This document shows positions 11,635-21,931 of a stretch of DNA of 53,803 bases, one piece after another. The DNA lies in the NCBI GenBank assembly GCA_002803225.1, contig NXFV01001355.1:1-53803 (forward strand), read 5' to 3'. The DNA comes from Gamarada debralockiae. Taxonomy: Eukaryota > Ascomycota > Leotiomycetes > Helotiales > Hyphodiscaceae. The position numbers were made by a program, and so were the translations under genes. The notes beneath the pieces are model-generated. The model was not told where the DNA came from. It saw only the letters and a program-made list of their open reading frames with translations, and searched no databases. Numbering within the stretch: position 1 is the first letter of the stretch; each line of letters starts with the position of its first letter.

Positions 11635-13140
11635 GTGCAAGCGTTAAAACCGTTCGACCCAGGCTACAAGAACAGCCCTGGATATACACTTGATTTCGTC
11701 TCTACGATGGTCGAAGTCCCGGGTCATGTTTCTCTGCAAACCATATTGACGACTCCATCCGTGTTAGCGCAACCGGAAGCTGGTGAGAGCCACGAAGAAA
11801 TTCACTCGTATCCAGAACGCGGTACAAAAGCATGGCTTGTCGTCTTCGGAGCTTGGTGTGCAATGGTCCCTCCTCTAGGTTTGGTAAATTCCATGGGGGC
11901 TCTCCATGCTTGGGTTGGCCATCATCAGTTGGAAAACTATTCAGCATCGGCGGTAGGATGGATATTCAGTATTCATGCTTTCTTTCTTTACATCGGCAGT
12001 TCGCAACTAGGTAAGGCATCATATGTCACTCAAACAACCTTTCCGCTACTTCGTGCTCATTGAACCGTGGATAGGTTCGGTATTTGACAAGTATGGGGTG
12101 AAGCCGCTTGTTATCGCTGGCTCGATTGGTTACTTGGTTTCTATATTATCATTAAGCTTCTGCAAAGGTAAAATAGTTGAACCACATCGTTCAAATCCCC
12201 GAAGGCTTGATGCTGACTCGTCATGATGATAGAATACTACCAGTTCCTCCTTGCCTTTGGTGTCTTAGGAGGCGTATCAGCATGTTGCCTCTTTACACCG
12301 AGCGTTTGCGCCGTTGGACACTGGTTTTCCAAGCGCCGAGCATTTGCGACAGGCATCGCATACACTTCGGGTGGCCTAGGTGGCATTGCTTTTCCTTTCA
12401 TAATTCTTTACCTTGCTCCACGCATTGGTTATCCATGGACGATGAGGGTAATCGGCTTCATCAGTGCCGCGATGTTCTTGGCAGCATGCTTCCTCCTAAA
12501 TACCCGAGTGACCCCAGACACGAAGGTTGGCCTGGCAATCGACCTAAAAGCTCTACGCGACCCTATGTTTGCTGCAACAACGCTGGCCGTCTTTCTTGTT
12601 GAGTTTGCCATCTTCATTCCATTGACTTATATCTCCTCCTTTGCTATCCATGTTGGAATTCCGTCGCAGGATGCATACCGGCTCATTGCGTTCTTGAACA
12701 TCGGTTCCGTTCCAGGCCGAGTCCTTCCCGGCTACCTCGCGGATCGTTTGGGTCGATTTAATGTCATGATCATCACAACATTCTTTTGCAGCATTTCGAT
12801 CTTTGGCCTTTGGCTGTTCTGTGGTACCAGCGAGGCCGCAATCACCGCATTCGCAATTCTCTTCGGCTTCTGGAGCGGAGCATCTATCAGCCTGACTCCT
12901 GTGTGTGTTGCTCAGATTTGTAGAATTGAGGATTACGGCAAGAGAAATGGGACAGCATACTCTTTGTCTAGCTTTGCTGCGCTCATTGGAGTGCCTATTG
13001 CAGGAGCCTTGGTAGATGCTAGAGGTGGCGATTATACTGGCCTTATCTTGTTTGGGGGCTGTCTGTATGCTGCGACTATGCTAGCCTTCATCTTGGCCAG
13101 ATTCATTTTAAGGTCGCCAAGGTTACGTGTCAGGCCATAG
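11635..13140 (+). CDS. MFS transporter, monocarboxylate-transporter-like (MCT/Mch family)
   Basis: Model: join(11635-12010, 12075-12167, 12233-13140), 458 aa. A polar N-terminus of about 60 residues precedes the first helix (KAWLVVFGAWCAMVPPLGLV). The LHAWVGHHQL segment and the loop GSVFDKYGVKPLVIAGS (after intron 1) form the helix 2-3 signature of MCT-like MFS proteins. In the second half GRVLPGYLADRLGRFN is the equivalent helix 8-9 loop. About 12 hydrophobic segments can be counted. The protein should be a plasma- or organelle-membrane transporter. The substrate cannot be inferred because fungal relatives include riboflavin, carboxylate and toxin-cluster transporters. Both introns have good donors (GTAAGG, GTAAAA). 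Confidence 0.87.
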
Positions 13141-14708
13141 AGGATCGCGAATTGCGTGGTAAAATTGATAGTGGTACAGGGCAAGAGGATGGGCAATTTT
13201 GGCCATACGGTGTCCAATGTGCAGTGGATTAGACGTTACTTGACTCCCTTCCGTCCCGGTCGCTAAAGATTAACTTGATATTGACTCGTCTCCAAAGAAT
13301 CTGTTGTCTGATAAAGTTAATGATGTCACAGCCATTTCTTTTTGTGCTCTTAAAGGCCGTTTTCCACTGTTGAATTTTTTTCTCATGATGTTTGAACTGA
13401 CAATTGCAAAGGCTCCTATGATAATCTCTTAGATGTTATTGAGGCAAATTGAAGCTTGCACGGCTTTCAGATCCGCTTAGAATCGAAGGTGAAGATAACT
13501 ATGGAAATCAGGTACTTCAGGAGTACATTCGGAACTTTGACAACATTTCTGGCCTGCTAGATAGCTTCGCTCGCAATCTCTTAGCCAACCGCCAGACCAT
13601 GGAAAACCTGCCAACCAGGAAGGCCAATAAACTTGTAGAAAGCTCTCCGTCAAATTCGAGAATCCACTAGCAGCCTCCATCTTGCTTTGTGTCACAAACG
13701 CCTAGCCGCTGTGTACAAAGATACCACCCAGCGACGCACCACCCGGACAACGAGTATCGAAACTAGAAGAAGCATAGCTTCGACGACAGTTAGGAATGTC
13801 CACAAATGCACATGCACTCGAAGGAGGGAAGGGCAATACTCCCCCGTAGGGGCGTCCATATTGAATCAACGTCCACGTTAGACAAAGTACTGGTGTATTT
13901 GGAAACTGCCCACTTTGAGATCCCTGGGAGCTTATTTCGGCTCCATGAGCATCGACGTTGGTTTAGACTAGCGCGAAGTGCTCAGGTGACCTGGCTGAGC
14001 CGAGGGTGATTGCAGTCAAACTTGGTCATTACGGAATGAAAATTCAGAGGATTTCATTCCGATATGATCAGAATTCCGATAGACCAAGTAAATAAGGCTG
14101 ACATTTCAGGCCAAATACTGAGATTTGCTAAGGGATTCTCGAGGTTTGCCCTAAAAAGCAGGCCAAAAATACCCCTATTTCAGGCTTTCACGCCTATTTT
14201 GTCTACCTTATCATATCGGAATATTCCAAAAATTTTAGCATTCTCATTCCGGATTGGCTAATAACAAGATTTCCGATATAGCCACCTAAAAGTCGACGAA
14301 TCCGGAGTTTGTCGCCGATATAACGATAATTCCGATATGAACCAGTCCGTAATGACAAAGCTGTAGCGCCTGAGCAAGAGCGGCAAGCTCGCTAACCGAA
14401 TGCGATACACAGGAGAAAAGGAGCTGGTTGATAATACCCCGCCATGACGCCTTATCGCACCAATCATGTCTCGCTTAATTACGGGTTGCAAGGCGCTAAA
14501 ATCTGCAGGCTCTTGCCCCGCGGGAAATCATCTGCAAGGCTGTCAACAACCCAACCACAGCCTTGACATCGCGATACCTCTGTTCCTTTAACGAATCACA
14601 ATCTTGTCGTCTTAATCTTTAAACACCACACAGAGATCAAACTACCCTTCTTTCTTCTCCAAGAAAACACTCCGCTTGTGACGCCAACGCCTCGAGCGAG
14701 CGGGCACG
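13141..14708. other. Intergenic with a MITE-like element
   Basis: No protein-coding signal was found. Apart from the inverted-repeat element at 14025-14356, I see only unstructured sequence. The 3' end (about 14360-14708) is the promoter region of the 2EXR gene. Confidence 0.45.
14025..14356. repeat. MITE-like element with terminal inverted repeats
   Basis: The left end GTCATTACGGA (14025-14035) is the exact inverse of TCCGTAATGAC (14346-14356). The similarity continues imperfectly inward (TTCAT...CCGATAT against the inverse of ATATGAA). The 332-bp interior repeats variants of TTCCGATAT/ATATCGGAA at about 14057, 14081, 14216, 14271 and 14330. It has no coding capacity. I saw no clear target-site duplication, so the class is open. 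Confidence 0.6.
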
Positions 14709-16118
14709 ATGGCGGGACAGAGACAGGCCGCCATACTCGCTATGCAAAGAATTCGGGCGGAGATTCCACGGCTGGGAAGAGGAGAAAGAACTGAGGCCGA
14801 TGACACTGAATATCGAAGGCGGCCAAGAGAGGAGACGTCCCCGCCCGACGACGAGGACACTGCGTACGAGAAACGCTTGCAGGAGTTGAAAAGTCGTGCG
14901 AATGGCCTTGCTGTATTCGAGTCCAATATTAGAGATGGCGAAGCCCCCATCTGGGAGTTAGATGAGCACCAGCGCAAATTGCAAGAGCGAGAGAGGGCTT
15001 TGATTGAGCGGGAACTGCAAGCACTCAGGCAGATGAAAGCTATCAGCAAGGGCGACAGTGACGAGAGCTTGGAGAAAATCGGGAAGAAGTATCAACAGGT
15101 AGAGCTGGACCGCCGTGAGCTTGAACTAGACGCTCAAGAGAAGGAATTGGCATGTCGCAAGCTACGACTTGAGATTCGCACAAAGCTGCAGTCTGATATC
15201 GATAAGCTTCTAGGGAGCAGGGAGTTGGAGATGAGTAGGGTCGAGAGAGCCCTTACGCAACGAGCGATCGTGTCACCCGACCCACGAACGACCGGGCTGA
15301 AGGATTTCACTTGTTTCCCCTCCCTGCCTGTCGAACTTCGCCTCAAAATCTGGTCACTCGTGGAAACGCCGTACGATCAACCCCGAATACATTCCATCCG
15401 CGGATTTCCATATTCTCTACTAGACAGCAGACAATCAGCAAACGATAATGTGGACGAGCAAGATGCAGATGTCAGGCAGATTTCTTGGCCCGGGATTGCG
15501 GAGTTCTCACCAGAACTACGAGAGTGGGGCCTCGAGCGAGTTATTTTCCTCTCCCCTCACCAGATCCATCCAATTCTTCACGCTAGTCAGGAGTCTCGAA
15601 ATTTTGCACTGAAAAAATTCAAACTAGAATTCTTGTTTGAAACGTTCATCAATTTTGATATGGACACCATCTTCCTGGACACGTCACCTGGCATCTCTTA
15701 CACCGAGCTCCAATGGTGCGGACGTATGTCTGGCGAAGAGCTGTCGAAAAATAGCGCGAGTTCGAAGGTTCGATCCTTAGCATTGCACTCTAGAGATGGT
15801 TATGGAGTGTGGATAGTGCCATTTGACTCTTGGTACTTTCTGAAACAGGCCAAAAATTTGAAGTTCGATTTGAGTGGAGTGGAGGAAGTGGTTGTGGTGC
15901 ATGGTGATCACAGAGGATTGAGAAGAACAGATGGAAACGCGATAGCTCGGGACTTGGTGTTTGTCGACTGCAACACTGAGGTGGATAACTACTATTCTCG
16001 CCAACTCTCTGCGGGAAAGCCTTATTACCAAGCAGGTTGGGATGATATTGCTCGATCTGATGACCCTGACTGGAAACCCCCCACATTCAGACATGTACAT
16101 GCACGCAGACAATCATGA
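14709..16118 (+). CDS. Coiled-coil protein with 2EXR domain
   Basis: An intronless 469-aa protein. Residues 50-185 are charged and heptad-like (ELKSRANGLA, HQRKLQERERALIERELQAL, LDRRELELDAQEKELACRKL) and predict a long coiled coil. From about residue 196 the text FTCFPSLPVELRLKIWSLVE is the start of the fungal 2EXR domain, an F-box-like fold greatly expanded in Leotiomycetes and Sordariomycetes. The usual mid-domain block HPILHASQESRNFALKKFKL and a tail with PFDSWYFLKQAKNLKFDL also occur. The molecular function of 2EXR proteins is not established. The F-box-like start suggests protein-protein adaptor roles. Confidence 0.85.
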   Translation: MAGQRQAAILAMQRIRAEIPRLGRGERTEADDTEYRRRPREETSPPDDEDTAYEKRLQELKSRANGLAVFESNIRDGEAPIWELDEHQRKLQERERALIERELQALRQMKAISKGDSDESLEKIGKKYQQVELDRRELELDAQEKELACRKLRLEIRTKLQSDIDKLLGSRELEMSRVERALTQRAIVSPDPRTTGLKDFTCFPSLPVELRLKIWSLVETPYDQPRIHSIRGFPYSLLDSRQSANDNVDEQDADVRQISWPGIAEFSPELREWGLERVIFLSPHQIHPILHASQESRNFALKKFKLEFLFETFINFDMDTIFLDTSPGISYTELQWCGRMSGEELSKNSASSKVRSLALHSRDGYGVWIVPFDSWYFLKQAKNLKFDLSGVEEVVVVHGDHRGLRRTDGNAIARDLVFVDCNTEVDNYYSRQLSAGKPYYQAGWDDIARSDDPDWKPPTFRHVHARRQS

Positions 16119-16592
16119 ATGAATAGGGCAATGACATTGAGTAGGAGTTGAGTAATGGCCGTCTAAGGGTCGACTTGCGGGACCATGATTGTATGATTTC
16201 ATATTTGACAGAAGCCCAGCACGAGATACTCATTTGCTGTTTGCTGCGAAGCTTGCTCTTTTGCTTGGAGGAGTCTGCACAATACCCGCACATGCTCGTT
16301 GGAATCATCCGATTGTTTCCCACAAGACGAGGACGAGAAGAGAAGCGAGGAAATTTTACACTTTGCTACTTGCAATCAAGACATGTCATACAGAGGAGCG
16401 TAGCAATATCGGCACGTGTTTTCATATATTGCTTGCATGACTTGTGCCGAATTCTGCAACATTGAGCTGAAAGCATTCCCTCATCCGAACTCCTCGCCCT
16501 AACTTCTCTCCTTTTCGTCTCTTACGTGTTTCCCCTTGGGATCCTCCCCATACAGAGGAACGCATGTGATACCAGGCTGGGCGGAATAGTTT

Positions 16593-16706
16593 TCAATCGT
16601 TCAAACAATTTGAACTATTCGGATTTGGACTTTGTCCAGTGAATAGCAGGCTAGCTTGATTTTTGAATGGTTCAAAGGATTCGAACGATTCAAATTCGGG
16701 CTTTGT
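16593..16706. repeat. Imperfect direct repeat pair of ~43 bp
   Basis: Copies at 16593-16635 and 16664-16706 align position by position (GTTCAAA, then ATTYGAAC, ending in CTTTGT) with roughly a quarter of positions differing. Each copy is itself partly palindromic. The pair may be the decayed ends of a small element. Confidence 0.5.
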
Positions 16707-17032
16707 TTCGAACGCTGACCTCCGAACGTTTACTTTATTGTTTTGGTCCCAGTACTGCATTAATTGCTTATAAGATACGTTCTTATAATCTTAAATCGTG
16801 CATTTTAAAGAATTAGAACCACTGCTTATAATAGGAATGATGCTTATAACTGAATTAATGAGCCATATGCTGAAAATTAGAGTGGAATTATAGATACTAA
16901 TAGCTTTAATTACTGCGACTGATAGCTTATTATGCGATAGACAGCTTGTAATCCCAGAAGAGTGTGCGCTGTAATTTTAGGCCGTTGGGCGCTGTAGAAC
17001 CCTGAAATTATAGTGGAGAGCGCTGTACTTAC

Positions 17033-17279
17033 TGTGATAGTTCTGGCGAATGTTACCTGATCGCCCCTAAGAAATCGCCCATAAGCCTGGCTACGCATGA
17101 ATCACGCGTCTAGCTTGACATGTGGGAGCCTAGCGCACTAGCGCGTCCTAGAGATATATTAGACTTCGTGTACCTGCAGAACTTTTTCCTTCTCTCCTTA
17201 ACTTAGTATTTTCGTTAATTCAATAATTTACTACGTAGGGTCTTCAATGCGTGAGGCCCCAATATGTAGTGCTGTTACA
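17033..17279 (-). repeat. Degenerate LTR copy, inverted relative to 20284-20490
   Basis: The reverse complement shares the landmark blocks of the two well-preserved LTRs in this window: a CTCACGCATTGAAGAC-like block near one end, a CTAAG-rich block (as TTCTCTCCTTAACTTAG here), TCTAATATATCTC, CTAGGCTCCCACA and a terminal CAGAACTATCACA. The ends (TGTGAT...TTACA) are diverged and I see no target-site duplication. Confidence 0.65.
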
Positions 17280-17474
17280 GAGGTAGTAGGGTCAATAGGG
17301 TAGTATTCTGCTTATTCATTATTTATGAAAACTACTTTCGTACCTATTGCTCTACCTAGTCATTATCGCGTCAATAACCCATATCTTTCAATAAATTACT
17401 AGACAAGAAAATGGCAGAAATTTCTTCGCTTGCGCCTCTTTGCCCCTTCTAAGATGGAAGCTCAAATCAATAAG

Positions 17475-17690
17475 TGTAACAGTTCTAGTAAATATCACTT
17501 GACTTGATTCACTTGACACGTAGCGACATGTGACGTACTAGCATGCGCTTTAGATATATTAGGTCGTATACTCATATAACCTTTCTCTTCTCTCCTTACC
17601 TTAGTATTTTCGGCAATACAGCATCTTTTGCATAGTGTCTGAGCACATACTGTGTCATCCATTTATAGCGTCGACACAGTATGTGGTTCT
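17475..17690 (-). repeat. Second, more diverged LTR-family copy
   Basis: It begins TGTAACAGTTCTAG and has a shorter match to the same landmarks (AGATATATTAGG, TTCTCTCCTTACCTTAG) in the same order as the copy at 17033-17279. The distal part no longer aligns by eye, so the right boundary is approximate. Confidence 0.45.
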
Positions 17691-18232
17691 CATCTTATGT
17701 ATTCTACTAGAGCACTACTATATGTACGTTACTTAGAACTAGGTTATAAATCTCAACATACGACTATTTCCTATTGTTTATTTTTTGGGAGGGGTGGCGA
17801 CGGGTCCTCTTCGCTTGGGCACACTACCTTAGGTTAGGTATAGTAGTTAGTTTGACGAGATAAACGATTATCGCACGCAATCTTGCTTAAATAATAGCTA
17901 ATTTTTCCTTATCGTATAAGGTGGGAACAGATTAATCACATGATACGGCCTCACGTAGTAATTTCTTAGTCACATATGGAAAGGCCACGTAGCCAATAGG
18001 GCACTATAAGAGTCAGGAATTGAGTAGCTAGTAATAAAATAATAGAACAACTTTTGGACCTTACAATTACGCCCCCCCGGAGACAGAGATCCACAATATC
18101 AAAATCCTCCTAATATTCCTCAACCTTGAACTTCTATTTCTTGCCCAGCTATATTGTTCTGTCCTCGTCTTATATCATTCTTTATATGTTAAACAAATAA
18201 CTCTTTCTTTCTTTACTTTCCATTAAGCAACG

Positions 18233-19231
18233 ATGTCCTTATATAATGTCCCTGCTCTTCCTCACCTCTTCCAACTTAACGGGCAAATATCAATACCACC
18301 GCCTCCAGCTGAGGACTTCAATACTTTGTTCGGCGGCGTTCTCCCACCAGCACAAACAGTAACCTTATACTGGGGCGTCACAACTTACTATCTCATTCAA
18401 CCCTCTCATCCAAACCCATCTACCTCTGAACCCCCTCGACGCGTCGTCCTCATCCATGGCCTAGGCACACCGGCCATTGGACTCCTTCCCCTCGCAACCC
18501 GCCTCGCTGCTGCTTCCACTCCAACTACAGTCCTCATCTACGACAATTGGGGCCACGGCCTGTCTTCCACGCCTCTCACGGCTCACGTGCCTGGCCTCTT
18601 CCACTCGCAAATTCTTCATCTTCTCTCACATCTCCAATGGACCAGCGCTCACTTCCTGGGCTACTCCATGGGCGCCATAATTGCAGCCTCCTTCGCCCAG
18701 TATCACGCCTCGCTTGTTGAATCGCTGGTTCTGGTCGCACCAGCTGGTTTGCTAAGAAAATCGTATCTAAGCGCCTGGGCACGGTTTGTGGTATGGGGAG
18801 GATGGGGTTGGGGCTGGGAAAGTATTAGTGCGAGGAAAATATATGGGTCCCTAGGACCCGGCCCCGTCGAGGAAGGGTGGGAGAAGAAGTTTAAGGAGAA
18901 AGGTTTGGATGCCGTCCCGAGGGAGGCTGTTCAGGTGTGGGAAGCAGAGAAGCATAGTGGGCATATATCGAGTTTGATTAGTTCTTACAGATATGGCGGT
19001 GTATATGATTCTCATGATACGTATGCGAGTATTGCTAAGAGCGACATTGCGACTCTAACGCTTTTAGGCGAGAATGATGGGTTTTTTAAGATGGAGTATA
19101 CGAAGAAGGAGCTGGAGTCGTTGGCATGGATAGGCAAAGTGCAAGTTGTAAATGGGGTTGGGCATGGAGTTATTGCAGAGAAGACGAAAGAGGTGGAGGA
19201 CTCTGTGTTGGCGTTTTGGGATGAACTGTAA
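18233..19231 (+). CDS. Alpha/beta-hydrolase fold protein
   Basis: An intronless 332-aa frame. The fold is clear from VVLIHGLGTP (oxyanion-hole HG), LIYDNWGHGLSS, the nucleophile elbow GYSMGA with S145, acid D282 in GENDG and H311 in NGVGHGV, which is a full catalytic triad. The cap region around 180-240 has an unusual run of Gly and Trp (VVWGGWGWGWES). It resembles generic serine hydrolases of the epoxide-hydrolase/lactonase/acyltransferase group. No substrate can be read. It sits alone between repeat-rich AT stretches, 2.7 kb upstream of the giant cyclitol-type gene and on the same strand, so it is the one plausible accessory gene for that pathway. No signal peptide is visible. Confidence 0.85.
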   Translation: MSLYNVPALPHLFQLNGQISIPPPPAEDFNTLFGGVLPPAQTVTLYWGVTTYYLIQPSHPNPSTSEPPRRVVLIHGLGTPAIGLLPLATRLAAASTPTTVLIYDNWGHGLSSTPLTAHVPGLFHSQILHLLSHLQWTSAHFLGYSMGAIIAASFAQYHASLVESLVLVAPAGLLRKSYLSAWARFVVWGGWGWGWESISARKIYGSLGPGPVEEGWEKKFKEKGLDAVPREAVQVWEAEKHSGHISSLISSYRYGGVYDSHDTYASIAKSDIATLTLLGENDGFFKMEYTKKELESLAWIGKVQVVNGVGHGVIAEKTKEVEDSVLAFWDEL

Positions 19232-19643
19232 GAGAGATAGAAGGGGTTTAGTATCGTTTAAGGAGTTTTTAGATGCAGATGGCATTGTTAGGGTGCTTTT
19301 CTGCTTTGGACGTTGCTTTTAGAAAGTTGATAGGGTCAAATCGTGTTTTCTTTCCTATAGTAGAAAATGCTTGCTCTACGTAATGGAATCTCACGCATTG
19401 AAGACTCTTGTAATAGCTGCAGGTAGCTAGAGGGTAACAGGAGGGATCATGGTATATCAGAGAAGTAGCGATAGGGGAAAAAGAGACAATAGTGGTTGTA
19501 CTCGTAGTGGTTGAAAAGAGGTTCTGTAGTACTTATGTTGTGAATAATAAACTCAAGCTTAACCCCCTCTAAGTAGGGTCAATGGCCCTTATACTCCATC
19601 CCTAGCTACTAGCTTCACATACTAGCTGTACTAGCAGCTGATT

Positions 19644-19763
19644 TTACAGCTGATTGCACAGGCAACTGTACAGGTGATGGTACAGGTGATGGTACAGGTG
19701 ATGGTACAGGTGATGGTACAGGTGATGGTACAGGTGATGGTACAGGTGACGGTACAGCTGATT
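19644..19763. repeat. 12-bp tandem repeat, ten units
   Basis: The unit GTACAGGTGATG is perfect in six consecutive copies (19668-19739), with one variant (GTACAGGTGACG) and three diverged flanking units. Read on the minus strand in the frame of the copia relic, it encodes a Val-Pro-Ser-Pro repeat, so it probably expanded inside the element's coding sequence. Confidence 0.9.
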
Positions 19764-20283
19764 GTGCGCGGACGTCTCCGAACCCTTCAGGGTCTCCAAG
19801 GCCCTAGACTATCTCTTCAGGGTCTAGGCTCCTATTACAATTACCCCAGCCTTCAATTTTCACTACGTCTGTGCCAGCAACGGGTACGTCGTCTTTAGCG
19901 GCAGGTCTGTACATAGTGAAGCGAGACCGATTATTACATACATACTCTGTAGCTCTAGAGTCCAGGATGTAGCTGTTCACTAGGGCGAAGTGAAGCTCTG
20001 GATTATGAACAGCTGATGTCACATGAGGCCGATAGGCCATGGCCCCCATGGGACCCTTCGGATTAGGGTCAGCTGTATTGGATGATAACGAAGAAGAGCC
20101 AGCGCCAGGAGACATAGGCTTAGGGTTCTCGTGATTTCGACTGATCTTTTTGAGCGTTGATTGGATCCCAGGGTTATTAGTCTTCTTATCTTCGATCAGC
20201 TTTTAAACTAACTCGTTGATTTTGAAGCCAGCTAGGCGGTTCCATTCGAAGATATAGGGACACTTGGGCCATGAGTGCTTAGT

Positions 20284-20490
20284 TGTGACAGCACTACGTA
20301 TTGGGTCTCACGCATTGAAGACCCTACGCAGTAAAATGCTGAATTGACGAAAATACTAAGCTAAGGAAAGAAGGAAAAGGTTTTACGAGTACAAGAAATC
20401 TCCTATGCCACGCTAAGCGCGTGACTCACGCGCAGTCAGGCATGGTCAGGCGACAAATCGCCACCAGAACAAATCGCAAGAACTGTCACA
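20284..20490 (+). mobile_element. Solo LTR with 5-bp target-site duplication, nested in the copia relic
   Basis: The 207-bp element starts TGTGACAGCACTACG and ends GAACTGTCACA. It is flanked on both sides by TTAGT (20279-20283 and 20491-20495). It shares its internal landmarks with the LTR at 52449-52661. It splits the Gag region of the minus-strand copia relic, so it arrived later. Confidence 0.88.
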
Positions 20491-21385
20491 TTAGTAGCGC
20501 TAGCGACAAAGACAAGTCTCTGCAGGCTTCCCATCTTTGTCCTTGCCATGTAGTGTGGAGTTGGAGATGGAGGCGTGGTAGGAGTATCAGCTGGGTAAGC
20601 AGAGCTTCTGCCTCGACCATGTGGTGTACTGATATGTGTATTGCGGTACCATATGTGGTAAATTCGAAGCAATTGCTGGAACTCGTACGTTGTGCCTCCA
20701 GCCTGTTTGATACGCCTCTCTCTGCGAAAGTAGGTAAAACTAATCTTAGAGCTTGTAAGAACGTCTTGACTGGCCATGTTCTCTGAAAAATCGGTAGATA
20801 AAGTTCAAGGCACTTCTTGTAGGTTGTCTCCCACTTCTGGAGCCATGTATCAACGTTGCTGACCTTATTGGACCTGGCAGGGCCATCTTACACTTTAGTG
20901 AGCCCAGCTTCTCTAGCTTCATCTGTCTGCTTGAACTGATCCTAGGGCTTGACTATAACCTTATACGCACTTAGTGTCTCTTGTATATGATAGAACTCCT
21001 GAGCGATAGTGTATTGTATCTCGACTCAAAGCTTAGGGAAACCCTCTATCTACTTGCGCCAATAACGCCTGTCCTCCTCGCATTAAACAGTCTGGAGTCA
21101 GTACATCTCCTGCTGGTTCGCAGTGAGGTCTGACTACACTGCGGGTTACTGAGGGTAGGTACCATTAGCATTAGCTGGAGCGTTGGGTACCCTAACTATA
21201 GTGAGCAGATCAGTGACAAGGGGTTGTTTTGGCTCTTTCAGAAGTCTAGGGTCTTCACTAGTGGGGTCGATATACTTGCGTATACCATATTAGTCGGCGA
21301 AGATATCGATATTATCCTTCCAGGACCTCCAGTCTTTGTAGGACTGAAGTATCACCAGCCTAGTGTTAGGGTCAGATAACATCAT

Positions 21386-21931
21386 GTGAGTTGTATGTAA
21401 CGTAGGGTTAAGATATCAACAAACAAATTGGACAGAGACGTTTGTATATTAATCTAGGTAATAAGATATAGTTGAATTATTGAGTAGAGCGTTGCTACGT
21501 TAAGAAATTCGAATGTTAGACCGAAAAATAGTAAAGGATGAAGCGAATATTGCGCCCGTAGAGTCACGTGCACAGCAGAATTGATCAGTCGAAATTAGGT
21601 TTGAACATTATCCTGATCTAGTTAGAGCGATTCCAGGCTCATAACTTAGTTGAGCTGTGTGGTGGCAAAATATAATGGCATTTTTAAGACTAGCTAATAT
21701 CTAAGCAGCTGAAAATACAAGAACAAAAGAGGGGAAAATACAGGCTATACCCAATTAGGCAGTTCCAACCAACATGAGTGAAGCAAAATCTTCAAATCAA
21801 AAGACTTTACTGGAATTACTTTGTTTCTCACGTGGTAAATCGATTGTAACCAAGGGCTATCATTTTCTCCATCTTATTTTGAGCCGCGAAATTGCACCAT
21901 TTTCCGGGGAAAAGACGTCAGATTCAGGAAC
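21386..21931 (+). promoter_or_regulatory. Upstream region of the giant gene, with an overlapping upstream ATG
   Basis: An ATG at 21774 opens a frame that overlaps the main frame out of phase. It is either an upstream ORF or the true start. A GTAAAT donor at 21835 joined to a CAACAG acceptor ending at 21944 would fuse MSEAKSSNQKTLLELLCFSR in frame to Glu5 of the main protein. The branch site of that 110-nt intron is weak. The ATG at 21932 itself has A at -3 and needs no intron. Confidence 0.4.

Larger units (their letters stand above)
16119..18232. other. AT-rich repeat region upstream of the alpha/beta hydrolase
   Basis: No gene was found. The sequence turns AT-rich from about 16.6 kb. It contains an imperfect 43-bp direct repeat (16593-16635 and 16664-16706) built on GTTCAAA/TTCGAAC palindromes, plus two degenerate LTR copies at about 17033-17279 and 17475-17690. 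Small frames are random. Confidence 0.6.
19620..21385 (-). mobile_element. Broken Ty1/copia retrotransposon relic (gag to protease)
   Basis: Reading leftward from ATG 21385, the text LVILQSYKDWRSWKDNID begins a copia-type Gag. It continues through a Gag block near 20850 (VDTWLQKWETTYKKCLEL) and a zinc-knuckle end near 20260 (KHSWPKC), then the protease start near 19960 (YILDSRATEYVCNN, where the catalytic DSGA has become DSRA). Several in-frame stops occur (for example FAD-stop at about 21290) and a solo LTR interrupts it. The frame runs on into a (VPSP)n repeat at 19.64-19.76 kb. No integrase or reverse transcriptase remains. The relic is inactive. Confidence 0.8.
19232..21931. other. Transposon relics and promoter region of the giant gene
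   Basis: It contains an isolated LTR fragment (about 19372-19412, TGGAATCTCACGCATTGAAG), the minisatellite at 19644-19763, the copia relic (about 19620-21385, minus), the solo LTR nested in that relic, and 546 bp (21386-21931) that must hold the promoter of the 2620-codon gene. A CACGTG site lies near 21565. Confidence 0.6.

Noticed and set aside
16119..21931. tRNA genes or a CRISPR-like array in the repeat region
   Set aside because: No tRNA A/B-box arrangement was seen. The only regular array is the contiguous 12-bp minisatellite, which has no spacers.
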